Source of the DNA: a virus
Reading direction: 5' to 3' (one strand)
DNA length: 64,000 bases
IMG/VR virus record: IMGVR_UViG_3300032334_001128
Location: 1 to 64,000 of that record
Part shown: positions 8,359 to 16,175 of the stretch, piece by piece
How the letters are laid out: each line of letters starts with the position of its first letter
Numbering within the stretch: the first letter of the stretch is position 1
Notes under the pieces: generated by a model
The model's input: the letters and a program-made list of their open reading frames with translations, nothing else
What the model was told of the DNA's origin: nothing
Database searches by the model: none
Translations under genes and position numbers: made by a program

Positions 8359-8388
8359 TTGCGAAATGTCGTATCAAAGCATTATACT
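8359..8388 (+). promoter_or_regulatory. Cassette promoter
   Basis: TTGCGAAATGTC at 8359-8370 and TATACT at 8383-8388. An ACACGCC box lies upstream (8333), and a CGTTAGAAGTT element (8350-8360) overlaps the first two bases of the -35. Confidence 0.6.
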
Positions 8389-8416
8389 TTTAGTGTCTAA
8401 ACGAAAGGAAATCCAA

Positions 8417-8923
8417 ATGGGACTAGACATGTATCTATACGCTCGCAAGTATGTATCGGGCGTGGACTATTCACGAGCAAATGGTGAAGTAGTATCAACA
8501 CCAAATCCAATGTTCACTTCTGTAATCAACGCTATTGGACTTACTACTGACGAACTAAGTGAAGATTTTCCGTCTGCCACTATTTCGGTCAAAGTTGGTT
8601 ATTGGCGTAAGGATAATCAAATCCATAGTTGGTTTGTAAATAATGTTCAGGGTGGCGAAGATAACTGCGAAGAGTTTCATGTAAGCAGAGAGCAGTTGTT
8701 AGAGTTGCGAGATGTCTGCCGAAAGGTTGTTGCCGATAACTCACTTGCCGAAGAACTACTACCACCAGCCGAAGGATTTTTCTTCGGGTCATACGAGTAT
8801 GACGAGTGGTATTTTGAAGGTATCAAGGCGACTATCGCTATCTTGGATAGGATTTTGACTAACCCTAAGTTTGAAGATACGGGCATGTTCAGTTGGGACT
8901 TTTACTACCAGAGCAGTTGGTAG
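8417..8923 (+). CDS. Conserved phage protein (MGLDMYLYA type)
   Basis: 168 residues. The start MGLDMYLYA, the block VGYWRKDNQIHSWFV and the GFFFGSYEYDEWY segment match a hypothetical protein found in many phages and some bacteria. The ATG at 8417 follows ACGAAAGGAAA; an upstream start at 8291 would run through the promoter. No enzymatic motif is evident. Function unknown. Confidence 0.8.
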   Translation: MGLDMYLYARKYVSGVDYSRANGEVVSTPNPMFTSVINAIGLTTDELSEDFPSATISVKVGYWRKDNQIHSWFVNNVQGGEDNCEEFHVSREQLLELRDVCRKVVADNSLAEELLPPAEGFFFGSYEYDEWYFEGIKATIAILDRILTNPKFEDTGMFSWDFYYQSSW

Positions 8924-9058
8924 AAAGTTGGCGTGGTGCCGGTGGAGAAATCTGCCGGCTCACCGGCCAGCAATCAGATCGATCGAAGACACGCGGCGAG
9001 CTGTTGCAATGAAATAATAAATCTTGTAAGATGGAGCTACGTTCGAGAAAGGAACAAA

Positions 9059-9241
9059 ATGAAACTAACCAAAGCTGAACACGATTTCCTAATGAAGCTC
9101 ATGGCTCAGACATGGGCATACGCCGACAGACACGAAGATGCTGTCGAACGTCAGGAGCTAGCTATGTCTATTATGGACAAGCTCGAAGAGAACCTAATCA
9201 GTAACGGATACGCTGACCAAATCGGCGAGCTAGGGGACTAG
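9059..9241 (+). CDS. 60-residue helical protein
   Basis: Starts at the ATG after GAGAAAGGAA; a longer start at 8933 is unlikely because it would cross the promoter. Predicted to be all-helical (KAEHDFLMKLMAQTWAYAD). No family recognised. Similar small helical proteins occur further on, for example at 10375. Confidence 0.65.
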   Translation: MKLTKAEHDFLMKLMAQTWAYADRHEDAVERQELAMSIMDKLEENLISNGYADQIGELGD

Positions 9242-9328
9242 TGAAACGGATCGGGTTGTGGCGTGTTGTAGAAAATGTCACCCCGATTTGGTAGAGTTGT
9301 ATCATAACAACTAGTGAAAGGACTAGCC

Positions 9329-9550
9329 GTGAATAAAAAAGTTAGAAAGTTCTACTTAGAAAAAGTTGGTATGCCAAGAAGTTTGGTTTACCGACTAATG
9401 TTCTACAAAGTATTTCCAAAGGCAAGGGGCAAGGCTTTATTTGATGCCCTTGTAAACATCTTCCTTTACCGATACTACGAGAAGGTTGGCGAGCAACAAT
9501 TCTTACTAGAAACAAGTATTGTGAAGCACCCAGCAGGAAAGAGAAAGTAA
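9329..9550 (+). CDS. Basic 73-residue protein, GTG start
   Basis: The GTG at 9329 is chosen because GTGAAAGGAC (9314-9323) acts as its ribosome-binding site; the GTG at 9314 is inside that site. The protein is basic and aromatic (KKVRKFYLEKVG, LVYRLMFYKVFPKAR), perhaps nucleic-acid binding. It overlaps the next gene by TAATG, the first of three coupled genes. Confidence 0.7.
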   Translation: MNKKVRKFYLEKVGMPRSLVYRLMFYKVFPKARGKALFDALVNIFLYRYYEKVGEQQFLLETSIVKHPAGKRK

Positions 9551-9837
9551 TGAGTGGCGTGATTGACCCTTGCCACTATTGTGGCGAGAGCACGGCTTTC
9601 GGGTCTGGCAAGTTTGTGAACCGACTACCGGTAGAAGACGGCTGGGGTTGTGCCGAGTGTTCTGGCTTTGCTTGTGATAAGTGCTACAAGCAGATTTATT
9701 TAGACACCGATGTCCGTGATAAAGACGGATACTTTTATCACGCTACATGCTTACCGGTTGGCGAGCATGTTGGATTCAATGAAGACCTTTATGATGAGAG
9801 TTGTTGGTGCGAACTACATGAAACGGAGAGTGAGTAA
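9550..9837 (+). CDS. Zinc-finger protein
   Basis: 95 residues with CHYC (residues 8-11), CAEC, CDKC and CWC, enough for two zinc sites in a treble-clef or RING-like arrangement. Coupled by TAATG to both neighbours. No specific family recognised. Confidence 0.7.
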   Translation: MSGVIDPCHYCGESTAFGSGKFVNRLPVEDGWGCAECSGFACDKCYKQIYLDTDVRDKDGYFYHATCLPVGEHVGFNEDLYDESCWCELHETESE

Positions 9838-10031
9838 TGGCCGAGCTAATCCACTTTGTTCTTGCTGTTGATCTTGAAACCGGCGAGGTGATCCTAGATG
9901 ACGATACCCTGATCGCGCGATTCCATGATGGAGCTGTATGGGATACCGAAGCTAATGAGTGGCGAGCTGAGACGGAAGCTGAGTACGATAGATCAGTTGC
10001 GAAAATCAAACCGATACTTGACATTCGATAA
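9837..10031 (+). CDS. Small acidic protein
   Basis: 64 residues, beta-hairpin-like start (IHFVLAVDLETGEVILDDD) and helical end. Last gene of a three-gene TAATG-coupled group. No family recognised. Confidence 0.65.
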   Translation: MAELIHFVLAVDLETGEVILDDDTLIARFHDGAVWDTEANEWRAETEAEYDRSVAKIKPILDIR

Positions 10032-10072
10032 TAAATCACTAAACTGGTAATACGCTAACGAAAGGAAGAATC

Positions 10073-10261
10073 ATGGCGAGTTACACCGTAACACTAACAA
10101 CCAGCAACACCTCTTTTATCACGACCGTTGATTACGATGGCGAGATTGAAGCAGACGACTATCACCTTGCGATGATTGCTGTGTCCCGTATCTATGACAA
10201 TGAGGGACTAGACCTAACCCTTAGGCGTTGGGACTACACCGTGGAGCCTCTCGATGAGTGA
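10073..10261 (+). CDS. Small beta-rich protein
   Basis: 62 residues (YTVTLTTSNTSFITTVDYDGE) after ACGAAAGGAAG. It opens a second coupled group of three genes: the next ATG (10254) lies inside its last codons. Its form recalls small proteins at 11237 and 19292 with a beta strand followed by an acidic helix. Confidence 0.65.
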   Translation: MASYTVTLTTSNTSFITTVDYDGEIEADDYHLAMIAVSRIYDNEGLDLTLRRWDYTVEPLDE

Positions 10262-10382
10262 TTGGGAGTTTAGAGAAGACCAAGATATCTCTTGGTGGCA
10301 CTGTAACCAGCCTGGTTATTGGGAGGGCGAGGAAGTTTATTGCTCTAAGTGTCAAGCTAAATTGGAGGATACCGATGAGTAA
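10254..10382 (+). CDS. 42-residue zinc-ribbon-like protein
   Basis: Overlaps the previous gene by 8 bp and the next by 8 bp. It contains a HC pair (HCNQPGYW) and CSKC, a possible single zinc site. Tryptophan-rich N-terminus. Translational coupling is implied by the two overlaps. Confidence 0.6.
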   Translation: MSDWEFREDQDISWWHCNQPGYWEGEEVYCSKCQAKLEDTDE

Positions 10383-10515
10383 ATTTACAGAGGAAGAATT
10401 GGACTTTGTATTTGGCCTGTTGTATGACGCTAGCAAACGTGCCGATGATCCTGAATGGGTTACGGATATTATGACTAAGCTGCATGAAACGATCTCCGAT
10501 AATACGGCGAGCTAA
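10375..10515 (+). CDS. 46-residue helical acidic protein
   Basis: The ATG at 10375 is preceded by TTGGAGGAT, a good ribosome-binding site, within the previous gene. The sequence (EEELDFVFGLLYDASKRADD) is helical and similar in form to the protein at 9059. Function unknown. Confidence 0.6.
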   Translation: MSKFTEEELDFVFGLLYDASKRADDPEWVTDIMTKLHETISDNTAS

Positions 10516-10545
10516 ACGGATCTGAATTGCGACACGCTAATAGAG

Positions 10546-10573
10546 TTGCACGGAACCACTAAACCTGTATAAT
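10546..10573 (+). promoter_or_regulatory. Cassette promoter with perfect -10
   Basis: TTGCAC at 10546-10551 and TATAAT at 10568-10573, spacing 16 bp. GACACGC lies just upstream (10531) as a form of the ACACGCC box. Confidence 0.7.
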
Positions 10574-10603
10574 GGACTTACGACCAAACGAAAGGAAAAA
10601 ATT

Positions 10604-11047
10604 ATGGTCAAGACTGAAATTGAATTACTGGACTATTGCACTTGCACTAAGTGGGATGAAGAAACCGAAGCCGAAGTTCTGGATGAACACGGCGACCCTG
10701 TGCCAGCCGAATGGTGTTCGGGTTGCTTTGATGACGACAAGTCAAACCTAGAGTATGAAATTGTTATGCCGTTCTTGAAGTCTAAGGGAATTGACGGCGA
10801 GCAGTTGCTCTACATCGGAGCAAGTGGAATTGGATGGCAGAGTAGAAGTGGATACGCCGTTGCTAAGGCGAACACGGATGCGATTATCAAGGCTCTCTCT
10901 ATCAACGGCGACTTTAGACTTGTCTTCACTTACGAAGACGGCGAGATGACTGCCGTTCGCTATTCTCACGATGAACCGATGGGGACTGGCAAGTTTGAGT
11001 TTAGACTTGCGACCGATGAAGAAATTGAAGCGTGGGACTACCGATAG
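10604..11047 (+). CDS. Unknown protein with N-terminal zinc-site candidates
   Basis: 147 residues. CTCTKW near residue 12-17 and WCSGCF near 38-43 could form one zinc site; the rest is alpha/beta (LVFTYEDGEMTAVRY). Single gene between a strong promoter and a hairpin terminator. No family recognised. Confidence 0.7.
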   Translation: MVKTEIELLDYCTCTKWDEETEAEVLDEHGDPVPAEWCSGCFDDDKSNLEYEIVMPFLKSKGIDGEQLLYIGASGIGWQSRSGYAVAKANTDAIIKALSINGDFRLVFTYEDGEMTAVRYSHDEPMGTGKFEFRLATDEEIEAWDYR

Positions 11048-11065
11048 CCTGAAGTCAAACGGCGA

Positions 11066-11100
11066 GGGGATATTGCTTAGGTGATATCCCCTTTAGCTTT
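11066..11100 (+). terminator. Hairpin terminator
   Basis: GGGGATAT (11066-11073) pairs with ATATCCCC (11084-11091), followed by TTTAGCTTT. Confidence 0.6.
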
Positions 11101-11236
11101 ACCGGCCGGCGAGCTGATGGCGTGTAGAGATCTGTTGAACGGATCACTGAACGGCGAGCTAAGACTTACTGGCGTGTTGTTGCGTGAAGATACCTAAACC
11201 GATAGACTTTATACACGCCTAACGAAAGGAAACCTA

Positions 11237-11452
11237 ATGGCTAGTTATCAAGTTCTAACGGGCAAGAAGTATGATGTTGTTGCCGATACCCCCGAAGAAG
11301 CCGAGCAGAAGTATCACGCTTACCTTGCTGGTGAAGATTGCCCTTGTGGCTTTGCTCAATGGGGAGAAGAAGCAAGTGCCAATGGAGATGAACTTTGCTC
11401 TTGCGTAGAGTTTAGTGAGATTGATACTTGGGTGATTGGTGGTGATGAGTGA
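11237..11452 (+). CDS. Small acidic Cys-containing protein
   Basis: 71 residues after CGAAAGGAAAC. It has CPCGF and CSCVEF motifs and a DTPEEAEQKYHAY helix. The next gene starts one base after its stop, so the two share an mRNA. No family recognised. Confidence 0.65.
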   Translation: MASYQVLTGKKYDVVADTPEEAEQKYHAYLAGEDCPCGFAQWGEEASANGDELCSCVEFSEIDTWVIGGDE

Positions 11453-11674
11453 ATGACTAAATACTATTTTGCCGAAGATGGAAACTTTGGAGATGCTAAC
11501 GACATCTTGCTAGTTGATGATGAGAACCTTGACGTTCACTTTTGGGAAGGTCTTGATTGGTCTGCCGATAGTGACAGATTGACTTTTGCTAAGTGGTTTG
11601 CTGGTAACAACCATAAGACAGATAGCAAGGGAACTCAAACTAGTTGCTCTCTTTGCGATAGCAAGATTAGTTAG
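11453..11674 (+). CDS. Small protein with C-terminal CxxC
   Basis: 73 residues. N-terminus aromatic (TKYYFAEDGNFGD), C-terminus CSLCDSKIS. It follows the previous stop directly. A terminator hairpin follows at 11696. No family recognised. Confidence 0.65.
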   Translation: MTKYYFAEDGNFGDANDILLVDDENLDVHFWEGLDWSADSDRLTFAKWFAGNNHKTDSKGTQTSCSLCDSKIS

Positions 11675-11695
11675 CAAGTAATCTCTACAAGAAGC

Positions 11696-11728
11696 TCCGG
11701 TGCCGATTGGTGCCGGATTTTCTTTTTC
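11696..11728 (+). terminator. Hairpin terminator
   Basis: A 9-bp stem with two G-U pairs (TCCGGTGCC with GGTGCCGGA, loop GATT), then TTTTCTTTTTC. Confidence 0.7.
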
Positions 11729-11774
11729 TAGCTTCACGCGGATCCAAATATTATGGCCGGTGCAGCAACGTTAG

Positions 11775-11933
11775 TTACTCGCCGTCATCAATAGGGAACG
11801 CTTGTCTAAACGCTTCATCTACCTCGGGGTCAAACAACCAACCTAGAAAGCCCTTGATACCCTCGGGGGTGTTCAGGTCAAACTTAGGGTTTAGTAGTGG
11901 ATTCTGGTCTGGGTCTGGAATTTGATTAGTCAT
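11775..11933 (-). CDS. 52-residue protein MTNQIPDPDQNPLL, inverted paralogue of the gene at 25444
   Basis: Reads MTNQIPDPDQNPLL, then a variable part, then GWLFDPEVDEAFRQAFP. The plus-strand gene at 25444-25605 has the same start and the same WLFDPEVD-AF-QAFP end. The upstream sequences also match over GGAATAAATCCTAAACAAAT, so a whole promoter-gene unit was duplicated and inverted. This copy has no GAAAGG site before the ATG, so its expression may be weaker or leaderless. Function unknown. Confidence 0.75.
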   Translation of the reverse strand: MTNQIPDPDQNPLLNPKFDLNTPEGIKGFLGWLFDPEVDEAFRQAFPIDDGE

Positions 11934-12092
11934 ACTAAATAGAACTAAATTTGTTTAGGATTTATTCCCCGAATTAGAAATAAATTTTAATCGTGATCTG
12001 ATCTAGCTCCGGCCGGTGTCCGGTAATTTGGATCTAACTTGGATCTGATTCCGAGCTCTGCCGACACGCCGAAATTTATTTCCCGAATGGAC

Positions 12093-12120
12093 TTGCCAAA
12101 TGTCGTGGGGTTGCTATAAA
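12093..12120 (+). promoter_or_regulatory. Cassette promoter
   Basis: TTGCCAAATGTC starts at 12093 and TATAAACTGG at 12115; spacing 16 bp. ACACGCC lies at 12064-12070. Confidence 0.75.
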
Positions 12121-12159
12121 CTGGCAAGGTAAATGATTCCCGACTGAAAGGAAACTAAA

Positions 12160-12678
12160 ATGGGAATGGATGTCTATGGTAAGAACCCTGCTAACGAAGT
12201 AGGGTCATACTTTCGTAGGAATGTTTGGGGCTGGCGACCACTCTGGGATTACTGCCTAAATGTTCATAACGAAATTGCTGGTGCTGTTGAGTATGGACAC
12301 TCTAACGATGGCGATGGACTGGATGGAACTGCTAGCGTAGAACTTGCTAACGCTATTCTCTCTGCTATTGCCGATGGAACTGCTCAGGATTACATTACTC
12401 AGCGAAACACTTATCTCGCTAATCTGCCGAGATTAGACTGCGACCTTTGTGCTGGAACTGGAATCAGGGCTGACGAAGTTGGCGTTGAGAATGGAATGCC
12501 TGAAAGGGAACTTTCTGCCGAGATGGCAATTCTCTTAGGCAGAACTAAGGGCTGGTGTAATTCTTGTAATGGCGAAGGCAAGAAAGAATCTTGGGATACT
12601 AACTACGATTTGGAACTTGACGACCTGAAAGAGTTTGCCGAGTTCTTGCTAAATTGTGGTGGCTTTGAGATTTGCTAA
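12160..12678 (+). CDS. Conserved phage protein with DnaJ-like zinc motifs
   Basis: 172 residues. MGMDVYGKNP, FRRNVWGWRPLWDY and two CxxCxGxG motifs (CDLCAGTG, CNSCNGEG) match a hypothetical protein shared by many phages and bacteria; the two motifs resemble one zinc site of the DnaJ Cys-rich domain. CTGAAAGGAAAC precedes the ATG. The gene contains neither GATC nor AGCT. Function unknown. Confidence 0.8.
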   Translation: MGMDVYGKNPANEVGSYFRRNVWGWRPLWDYCLNVHNEIAGAVEYGHSNDGDGLDGTASVELANAILSAIADGTAQDYITQRNTYLANLPRLDCDLCAGTGIRADEVGVENGMPERELSAEMAILLGRTKGWCNSCNGEGKKESWDTNYDLELDDLKEFAEFLLNCGGFEIC

Positions 12679-12696
12679 TCTAATCGCCTAACGCTT

Positions 12697-12735
12697 ACAC
12701 GCCTGACCCGAAAGGGTTGGGCGTGTTTGCTTTTA
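12697..12735 (+). terminator. Hairpin terminator
   Basis: ACACGCC (12697-12703) pairs with GGCGTGT (12720-12726), with an inner ACCC-GAAA-GGGT hairpin, followed by TTGCTTTT. The stem arms are the same sequence as the ACACGCC box placed before promoters. Confidence 0.75.
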
Positions 12736-12863
12736 CATGATCTAAACTGCCGAGCTCCGAATGCCGGCCGGCCAGGTGAATAGTTCCCGCGGTAAATAAA
12801 TTGGATCACTGCGGCTGAGATCTAGCTTGTGCCGAGAGATCTCTGAACACGCTCTAAATAAAC

Positions 12864-12892
12864 TTGTGCGAATTATCTAATAGGACTAAACT
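12864..12892 (+). promoter_or_regulatory. Cassette promoter
   Basis: TTGTGC at 12864-12869 and TAAACT at 12887-12892, 17-bp spacing; AACACGC lies upstream. Confidence 0.6.
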
Positions 12893-12922
12893 GATTACAC
12901 GCCTAACGAAAGGAAATCAAAA

Positions 12923-13270
12923 ATGGCGATTACTAAAACTGAAACTACACTTATCGGCTGGTGTGCTGTTGATAGTGGACAAATCCTAATCACTGACCCT
13001 AGTTATCTTGCCGACTGGAGAGATAACGAAATGGGCGACACTGGCAAGGGCGACTATTCTTGGTCTGGTGCTTGTGCGACAACCTTGACTGACGAAAGGG
13101 CTGGGCAACTAAACTTTCTTGCTGGACACTCTGGGGCTGGTGTAGTTTCTAGCACGGGTCTTGGAGATGGTTTCTATCCTGTTATGGCTACTTATGTAGA
13201 TGACGACACTTGGGGTAAGCGTGTTTCTAAGTTGGAGATTATCTTTATTCAGGATGGAGAACTGGACTAA
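12923..13270 (+). CDS. DUF4241-like phage protein
   Basis: 115 residues. VDSGQILITDPSYL and GLGDGFYPVMATY resemble a phage and bacterial family I associate with DUF4241. CGAAAGGAAA precedes the start. The next gene starts on its stop codon (TAATG). No function can be given. Confidence 0.7.
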   Translation: MAITKTETTLIGWCAVDSGQILITDPSYLADWRDNEMGDTGKGDYSWSGACATTLTDERAGQLNFLAGHSGAGVVSSTGLGDGFYPVMATYVDDDTWGKRVSKLEIIFIQDGELD

Positions 13271-13452
13271 TGGCGAAAGAGACTTACACGGTTGAACTTA
13301 GACAAATCTACGAGGTTACGGTTGAGGAGGGCCAAGACTGGACCGAAGCCTTAGATGAGAGTCTGCGGACTTACTACAAAACCGGTGTTGAGACTGATGA
13401 CGTGACTATGCTCCATAGTGCGTTTGAAGTGCTGGAAGTAACTGGAAGTTAA
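13270..13452 (+). CDS. 60-residue acidic protein
   Basis: Coupled to the previous gene by TAATG. Beta strand at the start (ETYTVELRQIYEVTVEE), acidic throughout. A long hairpin follows at 13458. No family recognised. Confidence 0.65.
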   Translation: MAKETYTVELRQIYEVTVEEGQDWTEALDESLRTYYKTGVETDDVTMLHSAFEVLEVTGS

Positions 13453-13457
13453 TCGAT

Positions 13458-13497
13458 AGGGCTAGGTTATCGCGATGCGATTGCCTAGCTCTTTCGG
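13458..13497 (+). terminator. Bipartite hairpin, probable terminator
   Basis: Outer stem AGGGCTAGG with CCTAGCTCT and inner stem ATCGC-GAT-GCGAT. The U run is short (CTTTC), so termination may be partial. Confidence 0.5.
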
Positions 13498-13554
13498 ATC
13501 GATCTCTGAAACTTGCAGCTTATAAAAGTGGATCTAAACACGCCATAAATAAAG

Positions 13555-13582
13555 TTGCCAAATGTCTGCGGTGTCCTATAAA
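13555..13582 (+). promoter_or_regulatory. Cassette promoter
   Basis: TTGCCAAATGTC at 13555 and TATAAACTGG at 13577, spacing 16 bp, with AACACGCCATAAATAAA upstream. Confidence 0.75.
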
Positions 13583-13610
13583 CTGGACTTATCTATCCCG
13601 AAAGGAAACT

Positions 13611-14093
13611 ATGTCTATCTTAGATATTGTTATTGTTCTACCGCTTGCCTATCTTGCGGTTGTTGCCATTCCCCTAATCGTTACTGACGCTAGGGTTCAT
13701 CGCCTACCTAACAAGTATGTGTTGCCGTTCATTCTTGTTTCATTCCTAACTACTATTGCGGTTGCGATTATTAGTGCCGATTGGATTAGGTTTGTAATCA
13801 CCTTTGGTGTTGCGGTTGCTACTTTGCTTATTGGTATCTATCTCAATGGTAGGGATATCTTGGGTATGGGCGATGTGAAACTATTTGTCGGTATCGTTCT
13901 TGCTCTAGGTTCATTCTCTCTGTGGTTTGCTCTTATTGCTATTGCGGTTGGCTTTGTAGTTTCAGTTGCGGTTACTCTAGTTAGAATGTTTGTAGTCAAG
14001 TCTGTAAGTATGTATGGGACTACAACTATTCCACTTGGCGTATTCACTATCTCAGCAACTTTGGTTACTGGGTTAGTTGCGGTTGTAATCTAA
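13611..14093 (+). CDS. Type IV prepilin peptidase (A24 family), phage-encoded
   Basis: 160 residues, five to six hydrophobic segments, no N-terminal methylase domain, size as in TadV/CpaA-like peptidases. The two catalytic aspartates fit: D26 in TDARVHRLPNKY and D88 in GMGDVKLF. Such enzymes cut leader peptides of type IV or Tad pilins in the membrane. In a phage it could process or disturb host pili and so affect superinfection; that is inference. Single-gene cassette with its own promoter and terminator. Confidence 0.85.
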   Translation: MSILDIVIVLPLAYLAVVAIPLIVTDARVHRLPNKYVLPFILVSFLTTIAVAIISADWIRFVITFGVAVATLLIGIYLNGRDILGMGDVKLFVGIVLALGSFSLWFALIAIAVGFVVSVAVTLVRMFVVKSVSMYGTTTIPLGVFTISATLVTGLVAVVI

Positions 14094-14104
14094 CTCAGTA
14101 GAGT

Positions 14105-14140
14105 GTGACCCCTGAGCATAGCTCGGGGGTTTCACTTTAT
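14105..14140 (+). terminator. Hairpin terminator
   Basis: GTGACCCCTGAGC pairs with GCTCGGGGGTTTCAC across ATA, then TTTAT. Confidence 0.7.
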
Positions 14141-14254
14141 CCGGAGTGCCGGTTAGGATCAGCCACGTGAAAGATCTCTGGCGTGTTTGTAGCTTGGTAG
14201 TTGCGAACTCTGCCGATAAGTGCTAACTTTGTATTACCTAGAAAGGAAACTCAA

Positions 14255-14530
14255 ATGAAGTTTAGAGAAGCATTAGGTTCTGTTATTCAGGAATACCGAT
14301 ACAACAATAATCTAACCCTGCGTCAAATGTCGGGTGGTGGTTCTGGGCGTATCTCAACAACTTACCTTTGGGAGTTGGAGAACTCACGCAAGGAAGCAAG
14401 TAGCGAAATGCTTACGGAAGTTGCCGAGTGTATGAGCATTACAACTGCCGAATTGGTTATTCGTGTTGGGTTCTTTATGGGGGGTATCCCTGATTATGTG
14501 CCACAAGATTTGCTAGAACTCACCAGATAA
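14255..14530 (+). CDS. XRE-type HTH regulator
   Basis: 91 residues from the ATG behind AGAAAGGAAAC. HTH pattern LRQMSGGGSGRISTTYLWEL with the typical ENSRKEASSEML tail. Similar to the regulator at 15159. Candidate repressor of the cassette promoters, but no target is shown. Confidence 0.75.
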   Translation: MKFREALGSVIQEYRYNNNLTLRQMSGGGSGRISTTYLWELENSRKEASSEMLTEVAECMSITTAELVIRVGFFMGGIPDYVPQDLLELTR

Positions 14531-14686
14531 TTTGGGTGAGCTTCTAGATCTGTTCATGCCGGACTGATCTGGTTGCGGCCACCTGATTAATCCGGATCTA
14601 AAACACGCGGAAAATTATCTTGCCAATTGGGAATAATTTGTCGTAAGGTGCGGTTATAATTTATGTAGACACGGAAAGGAAAACTA

Positions 14687-14878
14687 ATGTCTAATAAATC
14701 ATTCGAAACTCTATCTGAAACTGAAGTGCTAGAACTTATCCCTAGAACATTCTCGGCACTTGACCACGCTAGTGAAATTGGAAGTGTTCGGGACATTGTG
14801 ATTATGAAAATGGGTTTGGAGAAACTCATTGATAGACTGATTGAGTTGCTACTCACCACCGATGGAAAGGAAAACTAA
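14687..14878 (+). CDS. 63-residue helical protein
   Basis: Helical, acidic (SETEVLELIPRTFSALDHASE). ACGGAAAGGAAAA precedes the ATG; the end overlaps the next gene as TAATG and carries that gene's GGAAAGGAAAAC ribosome-binding site inside its last codons. No family recognised. Confidence 0.65.
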   Translation: MSNKSFETLSETEVLELIPRTFSALDHASEIGSVRDIVIMKMGLEKLIDRLIELLLTTDGKEN

Positions 14879-15018
14879 TGAACTGCGAAAACTGCGAAAC
14901 TGCACGTGGAACTATTCATTACCAAATTCGTAAAGATAAGTATCTCTATCTCTGCCTAACTTGCTATGAAGTGTTGGAAGAATACATCGCTTTGCGAAGA
15001 GCTCTACGCGGTAAATAA
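14878..15018 (+). CDS. 46-residue zinc-binding protein
   Basis: CENC (residues 3-6) and CLTC (residues 26-29) form a zinc ribbon, followed by a basic helix ending in RRALRGK. Coupled by TAATG to the gene before it. Possibly nucleic-acid binding. Confidence 0.65.
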   Translation: MNCENCETARGTIHYQIRKDKYLYLCLTCYEVLEEYIALRRALRGK

Positions 15019-15158
15019 TTCTGACTGCGGCCACCCGGTGCAGCTGCATGGATCCGTCACCCGGTAACGATCAATGAAGCTAGGATCTGAAATCGGGGAA
15101 TAATTACGGTGAAATGTCGGTTCTATTTAGTATGATGGAAGTTATGGAAAGGACTGAA

Positions 15159-15404
15159 ATGATAACTGGTGAATTGTCTCAACTAATCGGGGAAGTTCTA
15201 CGGGAACTTAGATTAGAGAAGAATCTAAAACTTAGACAACTAAGTTCGGCTAGTGGTGTTGCTCTCGGCTACCTAAGTGAAGTGGAGCGTGCCGTCAAAG
15301 ACATCTCTTCTAAAATGCTGACCAAGATTCTAATCGCATTAGACATCTCTCTTTATGAATTTCTAATTCTTGTTGCCGAAAAAGAAAAAAATAAAACTCT
15401 CTAA
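15159..15404 (+). CDS. XRE-type HTH regulator
   Basis: 81 residues from the ATG behind GGAAAGGAC. LRQLSSASGVALGYLSEVER followed by KDISSKML is a standard XRE/ClgR-like HTH. It resembles the regulator at 14255, which suggests duplication. An in-frame upstream start at 15114 would use promoter sequence. Confidence 0.8.
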   Translation: MITGELSQLIGEVLRELRLEKNLKLRQLSSASGVALGYLSEVERAVKDISSKMLTKILIALDISLYEFLILVAEKEKNKTL

Positions 15405-15465
15405 ATGTTGCTATTTGGAAGTCATAAGTAGTAAGCTATCTATACGCCAATGAAAGGAAAATAAA

Positions 15466-15735
15466 ATGGCACTCACAAAAGCTCACAAGGTAAGTATCGA
15501 AAGACAAGTTCGAGCAGAATACACCGAACAAATCAGCAAGCTAAATGACCACTCTCTATTCCACATGGTCAAGGGCTTAGACGCTAAGGGCAACAGCGTA
15601 GAGGGCAGACTAAAGACCTCTGCCATGAAGTACGGGTTCGAAGTTGGAATCCAAATTGCTACTGAAGTTCTGGAATCTCGTGGCCATGAAATGGTAGAGT
15701 TCCAAGCTATGTTCTTTATGTGTGAGCACCTATAA
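15466..15735 (+). CDS. 89-residue helical protein
   Basis: All-helical, mixed charge (KVSIERQVRAEYTEQISKLN), no Cys cluster. AATGAAAGGAAAA is the ribosome-binding site. No family recognised. Confidence 0.65.
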   Translation: MALTKAHKVSIERQVRAEYTEQISKLNDHSLFHMVKGLDAKGNSVEGRLKTSAMKYGFEVGIQIATEVLESRGHEMVEFQAMFFMCEHL

Positions 15736-15849
15736 ACTAGGTACCACTGATCTATAGGCACACCGGAAATTATTTGCAAAACGCGGAATAAATGTTGCGG
15801 TTTGTCGGTTGTAAATAGTAGGATTTAGTTAGTCAAGGAAAGGACTAAA

Positions 15850-16071
15850 ATGCTCACTCAACTACCGCTAAACGAAGACAAGACTCTATTTGCTTCTGTC
15901 GAAATGCCTGAACTACTATCTCAGTTTGTATCTGCTAACTCAGGGCGTAAGGGTAAAGTAATCTCTCTATCAACTAAACTAACCAAGTCTGGTTATGGCG
16001 TATTGGTTATTGAGTTTATCCCTAAGGGTCAAACTAAAAGTCAATGGGCAACTATTAGCCCTGTTGCCTAA
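15850..16071 (+). CDS. Small beta-rich protein, paralogue of the gene at 17799
   Basis: 73 residues. LPLNEDKTLFASVEMP, KLTKSGYGVLVIEF and QWATISPVA line up with LPLNTERSKFAEVAMP, KMTKGGYGTLNICF and QWACVSPMA of the other gene. A short phage-specific family; function unknown. AAGGAAAGGAC precedes the ATG and a terminator follows. Confidence 0.7.
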   Translation: MLTQLPLNEDKTLFASVEMPELLSQFVSANSGRKGKVISLSTKLTKSGYGVLVIEFIPKGQTKSQWATISPVA

Positions 16072-16106
16072 TCCCTAATCCCCGCCGAGTGTCGGACACA
16101 CTCACA

Positions 16107-16147
16107 AAATCCCTCGGGCGCGCACACAGCTCGGGGGATTTTTTTAT
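16107..16147 (+). terminator. Hairpin terminator
   Basis: AATCCCTCGGGC pairs with GCTCGGGGGATT (two G-U pairs), followed by TTTTTATG. Confidence 0.75.
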
Positions 16148-16151
16148 GCGG

Positions 16152-16175
16152 AGAGATCTCTGCGGCCACGTTCCT
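16152..16175 (+). repeat. 24-bp direct repeat, left copy
   Basis: Starts with the palindrome AGAGATCTCT and continues TGCGGCCACGTTCCT. An identical copy is at 16912-16935. The two flank the membrane-protein and HicA-like genes. Confidence 0.8.

Noticed and set aside
11707-11925. Plus-strand frame opposite the gene at 11775-11933
   Set aside because: The minus-strand reading has a clear paralogue at 25444; the plus-strand frame starts in a terminator.
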